A stretch of DNA of 6,150 bases from Flammeovirgaceae bacterium UBA5867 (GTDB lineage: Bacteria > Bacteroidota > Bacteroidia > Cytophagales > Cyclobacteriaceae): positions 16,450 through 22,599 of the forward strand of contig DJFR01000105.1 in the NCBI GenBank assembly GCA_002432545.1. The letters run 5' to 3'. Of the stretch, positions 1 to 6,150 are shown piece after piece. Position 1 is the stretch's first letter. Each line of letters begins with the position of its first letter. The position numbers and the translations under genes are program-made. The notes beneath the pieces were generated by a model. It saw only the letters and a list, made by a program, of their open reading frames with translations. It was not told the origin of the DNA and did no database searches.

Positions 1-735
1 AAAATAGTTTATTTACAAAAGGATGATCTGAAGCACAGAGACGAAATTCCTAAGGATACTATTTTACGCTCGCATACATTAAAGATACGAGAATATCGTA
101 TTCAGCCACTCGATATCTTAAGTGTCAACTTTGAGACACTGAGTAAAGAGAATGATGCCTTTGACTTTTTGTCAAAGTTAAATGTCACCTCAGGTAGTAG
201 TGGAGGAAACAGCAGCTCTGGGGCCATGATGAATGGTATATTAGTTGATACCCAAGGCGAAATCGATTACCCAGTGCTCGGGAGAATGAAGATTGGAGGG
301 TTGACACTTTTTCAAGCTAAGGATTCAATTCAAAAAAAGGCCTCACAGTTTCTTCCTGATGTTGTGGTAAGAGTAAGGATGCTTAATTTCAGATATACTC
401 TTTTAGGCGAGGTAAACGGAGAGGGGACAATAACTTCTAATAATACGCGACTGACTATGATGGAGGCTATAGGTCTTGGAGGAGGCCTATCTGAATTGGC
501 CGATCGAAGCCATGTTAAAGTACTCCGACAAAGTGGCGACAGCACGAAAGTCTTTTATGTTAATCTGCTAAAGGAGGATTACGTTGAATCACCTTATTAT
601 TTTGTTCAACAAAACGATGTAATCATAGTTCCTCCACTAAGGCAACGTCCCTTTAGAAGGTACTTTACTAATAATCTGGGTATAATAACCACCACCATTT
701 CATTCATAGTGCTAATAGTAACTTTATCCCGATAA
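1..735 (+). CDS. Wza-like polysaccharide export protein (SLBB family), 5'-truncated by the window edge
   Basis: The frame is open from base 1 and gives 244 visible residues, so the true start lies to the left. The missing part is probably a short signal peptide with a lipobox, since the visible I-V-Y-L-Q near the beginning is typical just after the lipidated Cys in this family. A Poly_export domain runs from about residue 30 to 127 (Y-R-I-Q-P-L-D-I-L-S at 32-41, then I-D-Y-P-V-L-G at 88-94), interrupted by a Ser/Gly-rich loop at 63-79. An SLBB domain follows at about 131-180. The C-terminus (about 224-242) is a hydrophobic helix preceded by a basic R-P-F-R-R-Y segment. The family forms the outer-membrane channel through which capsule or exopolysaccharide leaves the cell; here it would partner with the Wzc-like protein encoded three bases downstream. 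The TTG at 169 is not a credible start because the conserved domain begins well before it. Confidence 0.93.
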   Translation, partial: KIVYLQKDDLKHRDEIPKDTILRSHTLKIREYRIQPLDILSVNFETLSKENDAFDFLSKLNVTSGSSGGNSSSGAMMNGILVDTQGEIDYPVLGRMKIGGLTLFQAKDSIQKKASQFLPDVVVRVRMLNFRYTLLGEVNGEGTITSNNTRLTMMEAIGLGGGLSELADRSHVKVLRQSGDSTKVFYVNLLKEDYVESPYYFVQQNDVIIVPPLRQRPFRRYFTNNLGIITTTISFIVLIVTLSR

Positions 736-741
736 TACTTG
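733..741 (+). other. Stop/start junction: TAA, one codon, then in-frame TTG start
   Basis: The export gene ends in TAA (733-735). After one intervening codon (TAC), the kinase gene opens with TTG (739-741) in the same reading frame. No Shine-Dalgarno-like sequence is visible just upstream, where the bases code for the hydrophobic C-terminus of the export protein. This spacing suggests translational coupling, with ribosomes terminating at TAA and restarting at TTG. The choice of TTG rests on protein content: TM1 must be included and no ATG precedes it. Confidence 0.6.
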
Positions 742-3165
742 AATACCCAGGCTCCTATACCAGATATTAACGAAGCCCCTGCTACTTCTTCCAAAGGGAT
801 TCAAATCAATTTTAAACGCGTGGCCGATCGTGCCATACGCTATTGGTACCTCATATTACTGTCTCTTATCATAAGTGTTAGCGTTGCTTATTTGATGAAT
901 CGCTATAGCACACGGATATATCCGGTTAAAGCGTCTATCATTATTCGGGAAAGTGAAGAGAATGTTGGAGCGAAATTTTTATATAACAATGAATTGTTAT
1001 CCGAATATAGAAATTTCTATAATGAGATTTACATAATGAAATCCTACCCACTACTTCAGGAAGTAGTGGAGGAACTTGGTTTTGATGTGTCGTATTTTAG
1101 AGAAGGCGATATAAAGACGACCGAGTACTATGAGCCTAACTTCCCACTATCCATAAAAGTCATTCCAAATGAAGGGAAAAGACCGTTTGGGAAGTCATTC
1201 TATTTTAAAGTTATAGATCAGCATACTTATTCATTACAATATAAAGTGGATGATGATCAACCGGGGAAAGAGTTCGCTTCGTTGCATTTTAACGACACTG
1301 TTAAAATAAACGGCTACCGGTTATTGGTGAATCGGAAAGCAGATGTATCGGAACTATTTAACAAGACATTGGTAGTAAGATTCAACGATCCCTTGTCTTT
1401 AGCGAAGTCGTACTCCGGCCGGTTAAAAATCGGATGGGCAATGACTGGATCGTCTGTTGTAGATTTAGAGATCAATGGTTCAGTTATTCAGAAGGAAGTT
1501 GATTTTCTACGTAAGTTCATTGAACGTTATCAGGATTATGATGTCGAGAAGAAGAATAAAATGGTGGCCCGTGCCATCACATTTCTGGATAACCAATTAG
1601 GAGTCATTGGAGATTCACTTGAACATTATGAAGATCAGGTTGAAGACTTCAAGCGCAGAAACGTTATTACTGAGCTTGCCGAAGAAACCAACAGGCTGTA
1701 TTTGAAACTACAGGATTACGAAAATCAAAAATTTCAGTACAGATTGTTGGATAATTATTTTACCTATATATCTCAGTTGCTGGAGCAGAATCAATATGAG
1801 GGCATCTTTACTCCGCAAAGTGTTGGTATCACAGACGAAATAATATCCAAGCTTATAACATCACTTATTGAAGAGCAGGGACAGGTTAATTTATACAAAA
1901 CCAATGCAACGAAAGGCGTACTGCGCTTGGAGGACAATCCTAATTATCAGGAAAAATTAAAGAGAATTCAGTTCCTAAAGACGGATATATTAAAGACAAT
2001 CGAAAATAGTCGTAGTACTCAAAGGATCAATATCAAGTTTATAAATGATCAGATAAAAATTGTAGAAGATCAACTGGCCAGGCTACCAAGTACAGAGCGG
2101 GAATTGGTTGGCATACAACGAAACTATTCGCTTCGTGAGAACCTGTATATATTTCTTTTACAGAAAAGAACAGAGGCTGGACTCTCAATGGCCTCTACAA
2201 CATCGGATATTGTTGTGGTAAATCCGCCTATGGCTGGAGGAGCTATATCTCCGAAGACAATGCAAAATCTGATGACTGGAGTTGGCATTGGCTTCCTTGT
2301 ACCACTATCAATATTTATTTTGCTGGAGATCCTTAACAACAGGATTCAATCTAAGGATGATATAGAAAATATGACATCAGCACCGGTAATTGGTGCTGTA
2401 GGTCATAATCCTGTATCCGATGCACTTATTGTCTATAGCAAGCCTCGCTCAGCGATGGCTGAGTCGTTCCGGGCTCTCAGGTCTAATCTTAATTATTTCA
2501 CCGGCAATCAGGATCATCAGATTTTTATGGTGACTTCTTCGATTCCGGGTGAGGGTAAATCATTCACTACCCTTAATCTGGCTACAGTATACGCATTAGC
2601 CGGTAAGCGGACTGTAATTGTTGGTGCCGATCTTCGAAAGCCTAAACTATATGACGAGTTGGGCCTGAATAATTCAATTGGTCTGAGTCAATATTTGTCA
2701 GGTATGGCTACCAAAGAAGAGATCACTCAGGCTTCGTCCATCGATAGCTTATCCCTGATAGCCAGTGGTCCGATGCCTCCCAACCCAAGCGAGTTACTGC
2801 TTCGTCCGGCAATGGAAGAACTGGTAAATTACTTACGAGACAAGTTTGATTACGTCATTATAGATACTCCTCCATTGAGTTTGGTTACCGATGCGTTTGT
2901 CTTGTCGAAGTATGTTAATCATACGCTCTTTGTTATCCGACAGGACTATACACCGAAAGAAGCGTTACGGTCATTTGATGAGTTCTACAGATCGGGAAGA
3001 TTACTTCGAGTAAGCGTATTATTCAATGATCTTCGGAAATCAGGACTTGGTTATGGCTATGGTGGATATAGCTATGGCTATGGTTACGGTTCGGGCTATC
3101 AGTATGGAGGTTATTATTACGGTGGCAAGAAAAAGAAAAATGGTAATGATTATTATCAGGAATAG
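739..3165 (+). CDS. Wzc-like polysaccharide co-polymerase with BY-family tyrosine kinase domain
   Basis: This 808-residue protein has a complete Wzc-type plan. It has a short cytoplasmic N-terminus, TM1 at about 35-53, a Wzz-type periplasmic segment, helical probable coiled-coil stretches (about 270-345 and 410-470), a GNVR-like region ending at P-P-M-A-G-G-A-I-S-P (496-505), and TM2 at about 511-532. The cytoplasmic kinase follows. It shows E-x2-R-x2-R (E575, R578, R581), Walker A P-G-E-G-K-S (603-608, K607), Walker A' V-G-A-D-L-R-K-P (628-635) and Walker B V-I-I-D-T-P-P (706-712, D709). The tail holds 13 tyrosines from 772 to 806. In the family, ATP-dependent autophosphorylation of the Tyr tail controls ring assembly, polymer length and export through the Wza channel. 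The start is TTG at 739: the first in-frame ATG (residue 53) would remove TM1, although GTG at 820 (residue 28) is possible. Walker A' has Gly where the usual first Asp sits. Confidence 0.95.
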   Translation: MNTQAPIPDINEAPATSSKGIQINFKRVADRAIRYWYLILLSLIISVSVAYLMNRYSTRIYPVKASIIIRESEENVGAKFLYNNELLSEYRNFYNEIYIMKSYPLLQEVVEELGFDVSYFREGDIKTTEYYEPNFPLSIKVIPNEGKRPFGKSFYFKVIDQHTYSLQYKVDDDQPGKEFASLHFNDTVKINGYRLLVNRKADVSELFNKTLVVRFNDPLSLAKSYSGRLKIGWAMTGSSVVDLEINGSVIQKEVDFLRKFIERYQDYDVEKKNKMVARAITFLDNQLGVIGDSLEHYEDQVEDFKRRNVITELAEETNRLYLKLQDYENQKFQYRLLDNYFTYISQLLEQNQYEGIFTPQSVGITDEIISKLITSLIEEQGQVNLYKTNATKGVLRLEDNPNYQEKLKRIQFLKTDILKTIENSRSTQRINIKFINDQIKIVEDQLARLPSTERELVGIQRNYSLRENLYIFLLQKRTEAGLSMASTTSDIVVVNPPMAGGAISPKTMQNLMTGVGIGFLVPLSIFILLEILNNRIQSKDDIENMTSAPVIGAVGHNPVSDALIVYSKPRSAMAESFRALRSNLNYFTGNQDHQIFMVTSSIPGEGKSFTTLNLATVYALAGKRTVIVGADLRKPKLYDELGLNNSIGLSQYLSGMATKEEITQASSIDSLSLIASGPMPPNPSELLLRPAMEELVNYLRDKFDYVIIDTPPLSLVTDAFVLSKYVNHTLFVIRQDYTPKEALRSFDEFYRSGRLLRVSVLFNDLRKSGLGYGYGGYSYGYGYGSGYQYGGYYYGGKKKKNGNDYYQE
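1048..1069. repeat. 22-bp inverted repeat inside the Wzc-like gene
   Basis: Two perfect 10-base complementary arms, CCACTACTTC (1048-1057) and GAAGTAGTGG (1060-1069), are separated by the two bases AG. The sequence lies in coding DNA for the Wzz-like region of the kinase (Y-P-L-L-Q-E-V-V-E-E). No T-tract follows, so it does not look like an intrinsic terminator. It may be coincidence of codon choice; no function is shown by the sequence. Confidence 0.55.
3052..3162 (+). other. Tyrosine-rich C-terminal autophosphorylation tail of the Wzc-like kinase
   Basis: Residues 772-808 contain 13 tyrosines, mostly as Gly-Tyr units with a Y-Y-Y run at 792-794, then four lysines (797-800) and a terminal Y-Y-Q-E. 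In BY-kinases such a cluster is the trans-autophosphorylation target of neighbouring subunits. The DNA is internally repetitive: TATGGCTATGG occurs at 3052-3062 and again at 3073-3083, a 21-base (7-codon) period, so tyrosine number could change by in-frame slippage or recombination. Confidence 0.85.
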
Positions 3166-3209
3166 CGATTCGCTGTTTTTGATTTTATGAAATAACTTTA
3201 TTAGACCAG

Positions 3210-4637
3210 ATGCTATTTAATTCAATTGAATTTGCTTTTTTCTTAATTATAGTATACACGCTATACTGGCTGTTGAAAGACAGCAGACGCTGGCAAAATA
3301 ATTTGCTGCTGGTGGTTAGCTATATATTTTATGGATGGTGGGACTGGCGTTTTGTTTTCTTATTGATGTTGTCAACGATTATCGATTACTCGTTTGGCCT
3401 GCTTATATATAATTCCGAGAATCGTAAGAAACTATATTTGTGGCTGAGTATATTTAACAACCTCGCTGTTCTCTTTTTCTTTAAGTATTTTAACTTTTTT
3501 GCGGACTCCACGCAAGCCGCGCTTTCGTTTTTCGGAATCACGATGAATCCGGTCTTCATCAATATAGTACTACCCGTTGGAATATCGTTTTATACTTTCC
3601 ACGGCATGTCTTATGTAATTGATATTTACCGTGGAAATGCCAAGCCCATTAACAACTTCGTTGACTATTCTTTGTTTGTTAGCTTCTTTCCACTATTAGT
3701 AGCTGGGCCAATTGAACGAGCCACACACTTGTTACCACAGATCACTGCCAATCGAAAATTTAATTATACTCAATCTGCAGATGGTTTACGGCTTATTCTT
3801 TGGGGTTTATTCAAGAAGGTCGTTATCGCAGACAATTGTGCTGTTTTTGTTAACCAGATATTTGAGAACTCGGCAACAGCATCGAAGGTTGAATTGGCAT
3901 TGGGTGCTATATTTTTTGCTTTCCAGATTTATGGTGACTTCTCAGGCTACTCAGACATTGCTATAGGAACGGCCAAACTGTTTGGTATGGAGTTACTTGT
4001 TAATTTCAGAACGCCATATTTCTCCCGAGATATAGCGGAGTTCTGGAGACGCTGGCATATTTCATTAACAACCTGGTTCCGTGACTATATCTATATACCT
4101 CTTGGTGGAAGCAGAGTAAGTCCTATGAAGGCGATCAGGAATACAATGATTGTTTTTCTGATCAGTGGGTTTTGGCATGGAGCGAACTGGACTTTTATTG
4201 TATGGGGAGCGCTGAATGGATTATACTTTTTACCACTTCTTCTCTCCGGTAAAAACAGAATTCATACGGATACGGTTGCTGAAGGACGTTTCTTTCCAAC
4301 ATTTAAAGAGACATTTCAGATTGCCACAACGTTTTTGTTAACATGTTTCGCCTGGATTTTCTTTAGAGCAGCGAATATAGGGGAGGCGTTTGACTATATC
4401 TCAGGATTTTTTACAAACCCGCTGCTGCCAGGAAACAATCTGGTGAGTTTAGACCGCTCATTTGTTTTGATATTATTTCTCTTCCTGTTGCTGGAGTGGT
4501 TGTTTAGGAATGGGATGCCCGAATTTGTAAGAAGCCGACACACTGCCTGGCGCTTGGCTATATACTACGGACTTGTAGTACTTATTGTGTTCTTTGGAGC
4601 ATTTGGTAGTGAGGAATTTATATACTTTCAGTTTTGA
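3210..4637 (+). CDS. MBOAT-family membrane-bound O-acyltransferase (AlgI/DltB/PatA-like)
   Basis: This 475-residue polytopic inner-membrane protein starts with M-L-F-N-S-I-E-F, a characteristic opening for bacterial MBOATs, which fixes the ATG at 3210. Hydrophobic segments are spread along the whole length. Family signatures are V-A-G-P-I-E-R (164-170), Q-I-Y-G-D-F-S-G-Y-S-D-I-A-I-G (239-253), F-W-R-R-W-H-I-S-L (278-286, H283), R-D-Y-I-Y-I-P-L-G-G (291-300) and S-G-F-W-H-G-A-N-W (319-327). H323 is the expected catalytic histidine, by analogy with AlgI. Such proteins take an acyl group from a cytoplasmic donor and pass it across the membrane for O-acylation, usually O-acetylation, of an exported polymer. 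The length is slightly below that of AlgI. The 44-base gap before the gene holds no clear promoter, terminator or Shine-Dalgarno sequence, so it is probably co-transcribed with the kinase. The acyl group and acceptor cannot be read from the sequence. Confidence 0.95.
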   Translation: MLFNSIEFAFFLIIVYTLYWLLKDSRRWQNNLLLVVSYIFYGWWDWRFVFLLMLSTIIDYSFGLLIYNSENRKKLYLWLSIFNNLAVLFFFKYFNFFADSTQAALSFFGITMNPVFINIVLPVGISFYTFHGMSYVIDIYRGNAKPINNFVDYSLFVSFFPLLVAGPIERATHLLPQITANRKFNYTQSADGLRLILWGLFKKVVIADNCAVFVNQIFENSATASKVELALGAIFFAFQIYGDFSGYSDIAIGTAKLFGMELLVNFRTPYFSRDIAEFWRRWHISLTTWFRDYIYIPLGGSRVSPMKAIRNTMIVFLISGFWHGANWTFIVWGALNGLYFLPLLLSGKNRIHTDTVAEGRFFPTFKETFQIATTFLLTCFAWIFFRAANIGEAFDYISGFFTNPLLPGNNLVSLDRSFVLILFLFLLLEWLFRNGMPEFVRSRHTAWRLAIYYGLVVLIVFFGAFGSEEFIYFQF

Positions 4638-4639
4638 TG
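4635..4639 (+). other. TGATG stop/start overlap coupling MBOAT and SGNH-like genes
   Basis: The MBOAT gene stops with TGA at 4635-4637, and the next gene begins with ATG at 4637-4639, sharing one base. This arrangement normally gives coupled translation and fits two products acting as a pair. A TTG codon directly before the ATG (4634-4636) is in frame and could add one residue, but ATG is the better start. Confidence 0.8.
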
Positions 4640-5728
4640 AAGAAGTTTATATATAAAGTATTGGTGTATTTGTTGCCTGTACTTCTTTTCTTCTCCTTGC
4701 CCTATATAATTTTAGAGGTTTCAGGGGAGCTACAGGATTTATCAAATACGAGGATCGAGCAGGGTTACTTGCTTGGACTTGCCTATAGCGAACAGTCTAA
4801 GGATTATAAGCTTAATGAAATATTAACGCGCAGACCTGAAGTACTTGCTGTAGGTACATCGCGGGTGCTTCAAATCAGAAGTTTTTTCTTTAAGAGGCCT
4901 GAGTCTTTCTTTAATGGAGGACGCGTAATTTCTAAAATAGGTGATCTGCCGTGTCTGATTGAAGAATGGGACAAGAATAACTACAAACCAAAAGTGATTA
5001 TACTGGGTGTCGACCAGTATTTTTTTAATGAAAAATGGGACAACCTGAAAGGTGGTTGCGAGTATAATACCAAAATGAGTGAGTTGAATATGTTAAGTAA
5101 ATCTTCACTTGACGTATACTCTGATTTAGTGGACGGGAAAATTCAATTAAAGAGTATAGCCCAAAGTTATCATCGTCATGGTTTGACTGCTATAATGACG
5201 GATGCAGGATATAGAACGGACGATGGAAGTTACTATTATGGTAAAATAATTCAGGACTTCAAGAAAGGTATCAGTGTATCCTTTAATGACATGGAGAAAC
5301 GGATTGAAAGAGGAAAGAACAGGTTTGAATGGGGAGCTGAGGTAAATGAAGGAGCAATCAGTATTCTGAAATCATTTGTAAACTACTGCAACCATAACAA
5401 TATTAAGTTGGTAATGTTTATACCGCCTTATCCCACATCGATCTATAAGCGCATGGTGGATTCCGGTAAGTATGGATATATACTGAAATTGGATTCTGCC
5501 TTACGAGCAAACGACTTGCGTGTACATAACTTCTCATCGCTCGATGCTGTAGGTTCCAAAGATGATGAAGCAGTTGACGGATTACATGGATCGGAAGTTG
5601 CCTACTTAAGGTTGATTCAGGAGCTTAGTAAACGTGAGCCTTGGCTGAATACGTATATAAACCAGGAACAGTTTAAGTTGTTAAGCAAGCCGGCTAATCC
5701 TCTGGAGCTGAAAGAAGAGAAGTTTTAA
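4637..5728 (+). CDS. Membrane-anchored SGNH-like protein, probable partner of the MBOAT acyltransferase
   Basis: This 363-residue protein has a basic N-terminus (M-K-K) and one hydrophobic segment (about 6-27), so the rest should be periplasmic. I do not recognise a named gene. The soluble part resembles an SGNH hydrolase fold: V-L-A-V-G-T-S-R (69-76) would carry the nucleophile S75 after a beta strand, V-I-I-L-G-V-D (120-126) looks like the next core strand, and D-G-L-H (314-317) matches the C-terminal D-x-x-H pair. A Tyr/Gly-rich segment, G-Y-R-T-D-D-G-S-Y-Y-Y-G (191-202), may contact glycan. The order Ser early, D-x-x-H late is that of DltD and PatB rather than AlgJ. The one-base overlap with the MBOAT gene supports a role in receiving the acyl group and placing it on polysaccharide. 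An inactive, scaffold-like or esterase role remains possible. The last 25 or so residues are polar and look disordered. Confidence 0.75.
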   Translation: MKKFIYKVLVYLLPVLLFFSLPYIILEVSGELQDLSNTRIEQGYLLGLAYSEQSKDYKLNEILTRRPEVLAVGTSRVLQIRSFFFKRPESFFNGGRVISKIGDLPCLIEEWDKNNYKPKVIILGVDQYFFNEKWDNLKGGCEYNTKMSELNMLSKSSLDVYSDLVDGKIQLKSIAQSYHRHGLTAIMTDAGYRTDDGSYYYGKIIQDFKKGISVSFNDMEKRIERGKNRFEWGAEVNEGAISILKSFVNYCNHNNIKLVMFIPPYPTSIYKRMVDSGKYGYILKLDSALRANDLRVHNFSSLDAVGSKDDEAVDGLHGSEVAYLRLIQELSKREPWLNTYINQEQFKLLSKPANPLELKEEKF

Positions 5729-5749
5729 GGTTATTGGAATATATAAGAT

Positions 5750-6150
5750 ATGGAATTAAAGAATAAAACAGTATTAGTTACAGGAGCAGATGGATTTATT
5801 GGAAGCCATCTCACACAACGTCTCCTTGAAGAAGGTTGTAAAGTAAAGGCCTTTGTTTACTATAATTCTTTTAACAGCTGGGGATGGATTGACACTTTCC
5901 CAAAAGAGCTGAAAAGCAAACTTGAAATTTTTGCCGGAGATATACGCGATCCAAATGGAGTTCGTACTGCAATGCAAGGTGTTGATGTAGTTTTTCACCT
6001 CGCTGCTTTAATTGCTATACCCTTCAGTTATCATTCACCGGATAGTTACGTTGATACCAATGTAAAAGGAACGTTGAACGTAGTGCAGGCAGCGCGCGAT
6101 CTTAATACCACGCGCGTACTGGTTACTTCTACTTCAGAAGTATATGGAAC
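5750..6150 (+). CDS. legB: NAD-dependent nucleotide-sugar 4,6-dehydratase, LegB-like (3'-truncated by the window edge)
   Basis: The first 133 residues of an extended short-chain dehydrogenase are visible, and the frame stays open to the edge. The Rossmann NAD-binding motif is T-G-A-D-G-F-I-G (11-18, glycines 12, 15 and 18). It is followed by G-D-I-R-D (63-67), H-L-A-A (83-86), N-V-K-G-T (104-108) and T-S-T-S-E-V-Y-G (126-133). T128 and E130 sit where GDP-mannose 4,6-dehydratase has its catalytic Thr and Glu, favouring a dehydratase over a simple 4-epimerase. The Y-x3-K pair lies beyond the window. The segment Y-Y-N-S-F-N-S-W-G-W (37-46) is what I remember as distinctive of the LegB group, which acts on nucleotide-linked GlcNAc in legionaminic-acid pathways. 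Substrate is inferred from family resemblance only. The gene starts 21 bases after the SGNH-like gene with no terminator between, so it probably belongs to the same operon. Confidence 0.88.
   Translation, partial: MELKNKTVLVTGADGFIGSHLTQRLLEEGCKVKAFVYYNSFNSWGWIDTFPKELKSKLEIFAGDIRDPNGVRTAMQGVDVVFHLAALIAIPFSYHSPDSYVDTNVKGTLNVVQAARDLNTTRVLVTSTSEVYG

Noticed and set aside
121..177. Two short hairpins close together in the export gene: 6-base arms at 121-126/135-140 and 7-base arms at 159-165/171-177 with a T5 loop.
   Set aside because: Both lie inside the conserved Poly_export coding region, the arms are short enough to be chance, and there is no T-tract after the stem as a terminator would need.
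330..545. Open frame on the minus strand opposite the export gene; similar minus-strand frames lie at 606-794, 2124-2339 and 5774-5998.
   Set aside because: Each overlaps a well-supported conserved gene on the + strand, and the translations show no recognisable domain.
497..830. Direct repeat TGGCCGATCG at 497-506 and 821-830.
   Set aside because: Only 10 bases, in two unrelated coding contexts that both encode Ala-Asp-Arg; most likely coincidence.
2378..2398. Inverted repeat with 7-base arms (CAGCACC / GGTGCTG) and a 7-base loop.
   Set aside because: It is inside the kinase coding sequence (A-P-V-I-G-A region after TM2) with no T-tract; coding content explains it and arms this short are expected by chance.
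3176..3200. Possible Bacteroidota-type promoter in the 44-base gap before the MBOAT gene: TTTTTG at 3176-3181 and TAACTTTA at 3193-3200.
   Set aside because: The second element misses the final G of TAnnTTTG, and the spacing of about 11 bases is far shorter than the usual 17-20, so it is not convincing.
3219..3232. 14-base perfect palindrome AATTCAATTGAATT just after the MBOAT start codon, considered as an operator.
   Set aside because: It encodes F-N-S-I-E-F, the conserved opening of the MBOAT family, and is AT-rich, so coding constraint explains it.
3712..3966. Open frame of 84 codons on the + strand within the MBOAT gene, in another frame.
   Set aside because: It lies wholly inside a conserved MBOAT coding region and its translation has no recognisable features; a shadow frame.
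1..6150. Looked for CRISPR arrays, tRNA or rRNA genes, insertion-sequence ends, transposase fragments and phage or defence genes.
   Set aside because: None seen. The window is almost fully occupied by five collinear polysaccharide genes, and the longest gap is 44 bases.

Overview
The window looks like chromosomal DNA from a Bacteroidota bacterium, possibly in or near the Cytophagales. The lineage call is an inference from four signs. The base composition is AT-leaning, there is no convincing Shine-Dalgarno sequence before any gene, and the small polysaccharide export protein has a hydrophobic C-terminus. The Wzc-like kinase also carries V-G-x-D-L-R-K-P at Walker A', the form I remember from this phylum. 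All genes lie on the + strand and are tightly packed (gaps of 3 and 44 bases, a 1-base overlap, and a gap of 21 bases), so a single operon is likely. No promoter or terminator was found.

Layout: (1) 1-735, a Wza-type outer-membrane polysaccharide export protein, open at the left edge and missing its N-terminus. (2) 739-3165, a full-length Wzc-type co-polymerase fused to a BY-family tyrosine kinase, with a 13-tyrosine C-terminal tail. (3) 3210-4637, an MBOAT-family membrane O-acyltransferase of the AlgI/DltB/PatA type. (4) 4637-5728, a membrane-anchored protein with SGNH-like active-site motifs, overlapping the acyltransferase by one base. (5) 5750 to the right edge, the first 133 residues of an NAD-dependent nucleotide-sugar 4,6-dehydratase of the LegB type.

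Together these form part of a surface-polysaccharide (capsule, exopolysaccharide or O-antigen-like) locus. Genes 1 and 2 would be the trans-envelope export machine and its phospho-regulated length control. Genes 3 and 4 would be a two-protein module that moves acyl groups, probably acetyl, across the inner membrane and onto the polysaccharide. Gene 5 would begin a sugar-nucleotide pathway, possibly toward legionaminic acid or a related diamino sugar. Each family is known. The points most worth a second look are the MBOAT/SGNH pair between export and sugar-synthesis genes, the altered Walker A' motif, the tyrosine tail, and the in-frame stop/TTG junction between genes 1 and 2.
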